Made by a program: the position numbers and the translations under genes
Shown here: positions 12,949-16,294 of the stretch, in pieces
Position numbering within the stretch: the first letter of the stretch is position 1
Layout of the letters: each line of letters opens with the position of its first letter
From: Gracilibacteraceae bacterium
GTDB taxonomy: Bacteria > Bacillota > Desulfitobacteriia > Desulfitobacteriales > Syntrophobotulaceae
Length of the DNA: 16,294 nucleotides
Assembly (NCBI GenBank): GCA_031274335.1
Contig: JAISQG010000003.1
Coordinates: 1 to 16,294, forward strand
Direction: 5' to 3'
The notes under the pieces: model-generated
Databases searched by the model: none
Seen by the model: only the letters and a program-made list of their open reading frames with translations
Told to the model about the DNA's origin: nothing

Positions 12949-13709
12949 TATTCAGCCCCCGCGTCCCGCCCGCCCGCGGCTTCCCCGGCCGCCCGCGCGC
13001 GGGCGCGAACTTCCGCCTCCGGCAGCCGGATGTAATAGGGCTCCACTTGCCAAAGCGCCGCTCCTTCACCGCTCGGCGCGCCCTGCGCCAGACAGCGCCG
13101 GGCTTCCCTCGCCGCATATGCTCCGCGGGCCAGCGCCGCCTCCGGCGGCAGCGCGCGCACTCGCGCGCCCGGGACTCCCGCCAGTTCCCGGCCGGCCCGC
13201 TCCGCCCCGTCGCCGGCCAGAATAACATCGCCCGGCCGCGCGGCCAGCCGCGCGGCCAAAGCGCTCACGGCCACGGCTTGCGGCGCTTCCAGCGGCTCGC
13301 GCCGCCAGCCGTCTTCCCCGGACGCCCAGCGGTAACGCGCCATATACCATTCGTCTCTGCGGGCGTCCAGCAAAACCACGATATCCTCCGGGCGCCCCCA
13401 ACCGGCCCACGACATAATGTCCAGCGAACAAAGGCCGAGCGCCGGTATGCCGAGTGCCTGCGCCAACCCCTGCGCCGTCGCGATCCCGATACGGATGCCC
13501 GTGAAAGAACCGGGCCCGCGCGCCACGCCGATCAGATCCAGATCGGCCGGGCGGAGGCCGCAGGAATCCAGCAATTGCTCAATCAGCGGCAGCACCCTTT
13601 CCGAATGCGGCCGCTCCGTATGGAGAAAACTCTCTCCGGTCAGCCGGGCGCCCGTGCACAGCGACAGGGCCGTCACCGCGGTGGTTGTGTCAATCGTCAG
13701 AATATTCAT
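12948..13709 (-). CDS. tsaB: TsaB, t6A37 tRNA threonylcarbamoyladenosine biosynthesis protein
   Basis: The protein has 253 residues. The ATG at 13709 overlaps the tsaE stop (ATGA) and gives the characteristic MNILTIDTTT start; the frame is open farther upstream but only inside tsaE. The ASKHA-like fold is marked by TIDTTTAVTALSL (4-16), PHSERVLPLIEQLL (34-47) and GPGSFTGIRIGIATAQGLA (65-83). The C-terminus ends VEPYYIRLPEAEVRARARAAGEA, as usual. TsaB binds TsaD and supports threonylcarbamoyl transfer to A37 of ANN-decoding tRNAs. The tsaD gene is not in this window. The gene is GC- and Ala/Arg-rich towards the C-terminus. Confidence 0.95.
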   Translation of the reverse strand: MNILTIDTTTAVTALSLCTGARLTGESFLHTERPHSERVLPLIEQLLDSCGLRPADLDLIGVARGPGSFTGIRIGIATAQGLAQALGIPALGLCSLDIMSWAGWGRPEDIVVLLDARRDEWYMARYRWASGEDGWRREPLEAPQAVAVSALAARLAARPGDVILAGDGAERAGRELAGVPGARVRALPPEAALARGAYAAREARRCLAQGAPSGEGAALWQVEPYYIRLPEAEVRARARAAGEAAGGRDAGAE

Positions 13710-14176
13710 TGCACGGTCAGCGGCAGAAGCCGCTCTCCCCAGAATTCTTCCGCAAAAATAAAACGGGCCCGCCGTTCCGTCGCCCCGCTCCCCTTTATCT
13801 CGACGCGCAGGGCTTCGGGCGGCATCGCCGCCTCGATCAGCTCCGGCCATTCCACAAATACGATCGCGTCCGGGCGGAAAAAATCAAAGACCCCGATCAC
13901 TTCCGCCTCCTCCGCGCGCTCCAGCCGGTAAAGATCCATGTGGACAAGGCGCGCCCGCCCGCGCGCCGCATATTCCTCAATCAAAGTAAAAGTCGGGCTC
14001 GTGATCGGCGCCGTCACGCCGAGCGCCCCGCCCGCCCCCCGCACAAACACCGTTTTGCCGGCGCCGAGATCCCCGGACACCAGCACGGCGTCGCCTCCGC
14101 GCAAACAAGCGCCGAGCGCCGCGCCGCCCCGCTCCGTGTCGGACGCCTCCGGCCAGCGGAACGTCAGCTCACTCAT
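13706..14176 (-). CDS. tsaE: TsaE, ATPase of the t6A37 tRNA modification system
   Basis: The protein has 156 residues. The Walker A motif is GDLGAGKT (35-42), followed by SPTFTLIEEY (60-69), HMDLYRL (79-85) and VEWPE (108-112), all hallmarks of TsaE (YdiB/YjeE). It binds ATP at the TsaB-TsaD interface and resets the complex. It overlaps the end of the amidohydrolase gene by eight bases and the start of tsaB by four, so translation is coupled through the cluster. The ribosome-binding site is weak, which fits coupling. Confidence 0.95.
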   Translation of the reverse strand: MSELTFRWPEASDTERGGAALGACLRGGDAVLVSGDLGAGKTVFVRGAGGALGVTAPITSPTFTLIEEYAARGRARLVHMDLYRLERAEEAEVIGVFDFFRPDAIVFVEWPELIEAAMPPEALRVEIKGSGATERRARFIFAEEFWGERLLPLTVQ

Positions 14177-15407
14177 CTTTTACATCGCGCCCATTGATAA
14201 ACACTCGGACCGCCTCCGCCGTCAGGGAAAGCGGCTCGCCGTGCCAGACCACGATGTCGGCGTCCTTGCCCGGTTCCAGCGACCCGATGCGGTCTTCCAC
14301 GCCCAAAATCCGCGCCGCGTCTATCGTCAGGGCCCGCAGCGCGCTTTCATACTCCATGCCGTTTTTGACGGCCAGCGCCGCGCACAGCGGAAGCTGCTCC
14401 ACCGGCGTCACGCCGTGATCAGTCATCAGCGCGACGCGGACGCCCGCCGCCGCCAGCACCCCCGGCGTGCGAAAGGTTTTGTCCTTCACTTCCGGCTTGC
14501 AGCGGTTCACAAGCGAGGGCCCCACCACCGCCGGATATCCGGCTTCCGCCAGTATATCGGCTATTTTATGCCCGTCCGTGCAATGCTCGATGACCAGGTC
14601 AAAGTCAAATTCTCGTGCGATTCGGATTGCGGTCATGATGTCGTCCGCGCGGTGAGCGTGCGCTCGCAGCGGCATCTTTTTTTCCAGCACGAGCAGCAAA
14701 TTCTCCATGCCCAGATCACGCTCCGGCAGTTTTTCCGCGTCCTTCTGCCCCTGGCGCAATTTGTCCTGATATGTCTGCGCGTCCGCGAAAGCCTGGCGCA
14801 AAAGCGCCGCCGTGCCCATGCGCGTGCTCGGCAGCTTCTTTTGCTCGCCATAAACAGTTTTTGGATTTTCGCCCAAGGCGGCTTTCAGCCCGGCCGGCTC
14901 ACGGAGGATCATTTCCTCCACGACGCGCCCGGCCGTTTTCAGCACAGCCCCCGTGCCGCCGATCACATTGGCGCTGCCCGGACAGACAAAAAGCGCCGTG
15001 ATTCCGCCGCGCCGCGCGTCGCGGAAAGCCTCATCTTCTGGGTTCACGCCGTCGATGGCCCGGAGCTCGGGCGTCAGGGGGTCGGTCATTTCATTGACAT
15101 CGTCCCCTTCGTACTGGAAGATTTCCTCTCCGATGCCGACATGGCAATGCGCATCAATAAAACCGGGCAAAATGCTTTGTCCGATGCAGTCAAGCAGAAT
15201 CGTATCCGCGCCAAAAATCTCCGCCTCCAAGCCGAGCGCCGCCGCCAGGGCTGCCTGCTCCTGGTCGGGATCCAGCAGCGGATGCGCCCCCACCGCCAGG
15301 ATTTTCCCGTTTTCGATGAACACGCTGCCGGTGAAACGGAAATCATTTCCCGCCATCGGCATGATCCGGCCGTTTGCCAGACACATTCTTTTTTGTTCTT
15401 TATTCAT
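14169..15407 (-). CDS. Amidohydrolase (imidazolonepropionase-like)
   Basis: The protein has 412 residues, starting at ATG 15407 behind GGAGGGG. The N- and C-terminal strands form the composite beta domain (LANGRIMPMAG, FIENGKILAVG; GSLEPGKDADIVVWHGEPL, VFINGRDV). The TIM-barrel metal site shows PGFIDAHCH (His87, His89), LRAHAHRADDI (His250, His252), VIEHCTDGHKI (His275) and MTDHGV (Asp330). This is the pattern of the metal-dependent amidohydrolase superfamily close to imidazolonepropionase and similar proteins, without a signal peptide. The substrate is unknown; members of this subgroup are often annotated only as 'amidohydrolase'. It sits directly upstream of tsaE and overlaps it, so it is likely co-transcribed, but a functional link is not evident. 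Confidence 0.88.
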   Translation of the reverse strand: MNKEQKRMCLANGRIMPMAGNDFRFTGSVFIENGKILAVGAHPLLDPDQEQAALAAALGLEAEIFGADTILLDCIGQSILPGFIDAHCHVGIGEEIFQYEGDDVNEMTDPLTPELRAIDGVNPEDEAFRDARRGGITALFVCPGSANVIGGTGAVLKTAGRVVEEMILREPAGLKAALGENPKTVYGEQKKLPSTRMGTAALLRQAFADAQTYQDKLRQGQKDAEKLPERDLGMENLLLVLEKKMPLRAHAHRADDIMTAIRIAREFDFDLVIEHCTDGHKIADILAEAGYPAVVGPSLVNRCKPEVKDKTFRTPGVLAAAGVRVALMTDHGVTPVEQLPLCAALAVKNGMEYESALRALTIDAARILGVEDRIGSLEPGKDADIVVWHGEPLSLTAEAVRVFINGRDVKDE

Positions 15408-15490
15408 GTCCCCTCCGTTCGCAGGCTTTGCCTACAAAGACAAGACAGTGCGGAAAACCTCTTATCTTATGTAAGTGCAGTCCGCGCGGT

Positions 15491-15847
15491 TCAAATTTCT
15501 GTGACTCCCAGGCTGATTTCGATGGCGGTGTCGACGCGTTTCATGATTTCATCGTTCAGCACTGCGACCTTTTCTTTTAGCCGGCTCTTGTCTATCGTGC
15601 GAATCTGTTCGGCTAAGATTACCGAATCCCTTTCCAGCCCGCTGTGGCTGGCCCTCACTTCCACGTGGGTGGGCAGCTTCGCCTTGGATATCTGTGATGT
15701 GATCGCCGCCACAATCGTGGTCGGACTGAACTGGTTGCCGACGTTGTTCTGCACAACCAGCACCGGCCGCGTTCCGCCCTGTTCAGAGCCGACGACCGGG
15801 TTCAATTCCGCGTAATAAATCTCTCCGCGTTTTATATTCATAACCAT
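15491..15847 (-). CDS. ndoA: NdoA/EndoA-type MazF endoribonuclease toxin
   Basis: The protein has 118 residues from ATG 15847; the ATG at 15841 ([13 protein letters not shown]) gives exactly the usual 116 residues and is equally possible. A GAGGA site lies 13 bases upstream of 15847. The sequence follows NdoA closely: [72 protein letters not shown]. The catalytic pair known for the Bacillus enzyme (Arg25, Thr48) is present in GGTRPV and AAITSQ. It cleaves single-stranded RNA at UACAU-like sites in Bacillus; the specificity here is not known. The partner gene directly upstream is a shortened antitoxin. Confidence 0.93.
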   Translation of the reverse strand: MVMNIKRGEIYYAELNPVVGSEQGGTRPVLVVQNNVGNQFSPTTIVAAITSQISKAKLPTHVEVRASHSGLERDSVILAEQIRTIDKSRLKEKVAVLNDEIMKRVDTAIEISLGVTEI

Positions 15848-15870
15848 TTTTTGCAAATTATCCTCATGTA

Positions 15871-16065
15871 TCAATAATTTTCTAAATAATCGAAATCTTT
15901 CGACAGTATAAATTCCTCCCGCGCGTTTTCCCGCGCGATGCTCAGATTAATGCCCGCCATTTCAACATAACCCAATCGCATCTTTTCCTGATTCCGTCCG
16001 TCAGGCGACAAAATTTTTTCCCCATCGCTCATCAGTGTGCCCCTGATCCTGTTATCTGCCGGCAC
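15871..16065 (-). CDS. Shortened EndoAI-type antitoxin lacking its DNA-binding domain
   Basis: The frame gives 64 residues from a GTG at 16065 with a GAGGGGGG site, or 53 residues from ATG 16032 behind AGGGGC. The C-terminal half, [19 protein letters not shown], matches the toxin-binding segment of the EndoAI antitoxin (in Bacillus subtilis, RRGYMEMAKINLNIS). It is followed by [17 protein letters not shown]. The N-terminal ribbon-helix-helix domain (about 45 residues, with its KISLPE strand and NELI-type helix) is missing and is not found in any frame upstream to the promoter. The start is therefore open to doubt. The gene ends about 25 bases before the toxin start and would be co-transcribed with it. 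It may still neutralise the toxin but should not bind DNA. Confidence 0.7.
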   Translation of the reverse strand: MPADNRIRGTLMSDGEKILSPDGRNQEKMRLGYVEMAGINLSIARENAREEFILSKDFDYLENY

Positions 16066-16127
16066 GAAATAGCCCCCCTCGCTGTCAAATTACGGAAAAT
16101 GACGTTGATCGCGTTTGTCACACATAT

Positions 16128-16157
16128 ATTATATCGGAAACGAACGGCAAATGTCAA
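16128..16157 (-). promoter_or_regulatory. Promoter of the antitoxin-toxin genes
   Basis: On the minus strand a perfect TTGACA (complement of 16152-16157) and a perfect TATAAT (complement of 16128-16133) are separated by 18 bases. Transcription would begin near 16121, leaving a leader of about 55 bases before GTG 16065. No inverted repeat of the kind bound by ribbon-helix-helix antitoxins is obvious over it. It may also drive the genes that follow to rimI, because gaps there are short. Confidence 0.75.
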
Positions 16158-16190
16158 ATAAAACATGAGCGATGAATGTAGATTTGAACA

Positions 16191-16280
16191 AGCCCCCCTT
16201 TCAAGGGGGGGTGGCAGCGGCAAAGCCGCTGACGGGGGGTTGCGAACCCCACCAGGTTGGCGGGCGGATAATATCCGCCC
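16191..16280. repeat. Block of four consecutive hairpins, intergenic repeat
   Basis: The stems are CCCCCCTT/AAGGGGGG (16193-16210), CAGCGGC/GCCGCTG (16215-16231), GGGGTT/AACCCC (16236-16250) and GGGCGGATA/TATCCGCCC (16262-16280). Such strings of G/C-rich hairpins, including the 'ggcggatattatccgcccctac' type word, are typical intergenic repeats in several bacterial lineages. The block is non-coding and may continue beyond the window. It lies upstream of the antitoxin promoter. Confidence 0.65.
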
Positions 16281-16294
16281 CTACAGTATGCTTT

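Noticed and set aside
13710..13850. Longer TsaB start at 13850
   Set aside because: The extra 47 residues are Arg/Gly-rich, lie inside tsaE and are absent from the family. The ATGA overlap at 13709 gives the conserved MNILTIDTTT start.
13938..15815. A 625-codon open frame on the plus strand
   Set aside because: It lies opposite tsaE, the amidohydrolase and mazF, all of which have clear family motifs. It is Arg/His/Gln-rich with no motifs, as expected of an antisense frame in GC-rich DNA.
16032..16223. A 63-codon frame on the minus strand as the missing antitoxin N-terminus
   Set aside because: Its product reads through the hairpin repeat and the promoter and has no ribbon-helix-helix features.

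Overview
The window most likely comes from a member of the Bacillota (Clostridia or Negativicutes grade). Signs are strong AGGAGG-type ribosome-binding sites, an NdoA-type MazF toxin with an EndoAI-like partner, an ECF sigma factor with a DUF4367-type anti-sigma factor, and a respiratory reductive dehalogenase operon. I cannot name the genus. No rRNA, tRNA or CRISPR array was seen.

Left block (1-7900): nearly everything reads on the minus strand. It holds eight exported, membrane-anchored or unrecognised proteins: two secreted proteins (7449-7898, 6105-7274), a 523-residue protein of unknown function (4426-5997), two small coupled signal-anchored proteins (3821-4306, 3390-3824), a lipoprotein-like probable beta-propeller (2219-3325), and two related membrane or lipoprotein paralogs (1438-2163, 256-1242). 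The area is decaying and repeat-rich. Broken copies of the small-protein pair lie at 1260-1343 and 2168-2222. The propeller gene has a lipoprotein signal but no usable start codon. The last gene runs into a roughly 217-bp repeat element that supplies its C-terminus. A second, inverted relative of that element fills 1-245.

Middle (7900-9400): divergent from the secreted-protein genes is a plus-strand ECF sigma/anti-sigma pair with overlapping stop and start and a good housekeeping-type promoter. It probably senses an envelope signal. Its targets are unknown, but the neighbouring exported-protein genes are natural candidates.

Reductive dehalogenase operon (9416-12421, minus strand): rdhB-rdhA-rdhC, in the order membrane anchor, Tat-exported corrinoid/iron-sulfur dehalogenase, FMN-binding polyferredoxin-like membrane protein. 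It has its own near-consensus promoter, whose -10 region overlaps a small inverted repeat. No CprK-type regulator or dedicated chaperone gene lies nearby.

Right block (12490-16157, minus strand, GC-rich): an ndoAI-like antitoxin remnant and ndoA/mazF toxin behind a consensus promoter, then an amidohydrolase, tsaE, tsaB and rimI. The last four are tightly packed or overlapping, so they are probably co-transcribed. TsaE and TsaB belong to the t6A37 tRNA modification pathway; TsaD is not in the window. The extreme right end is a block of four consecutive hairpins typical of an intergenic repeat.
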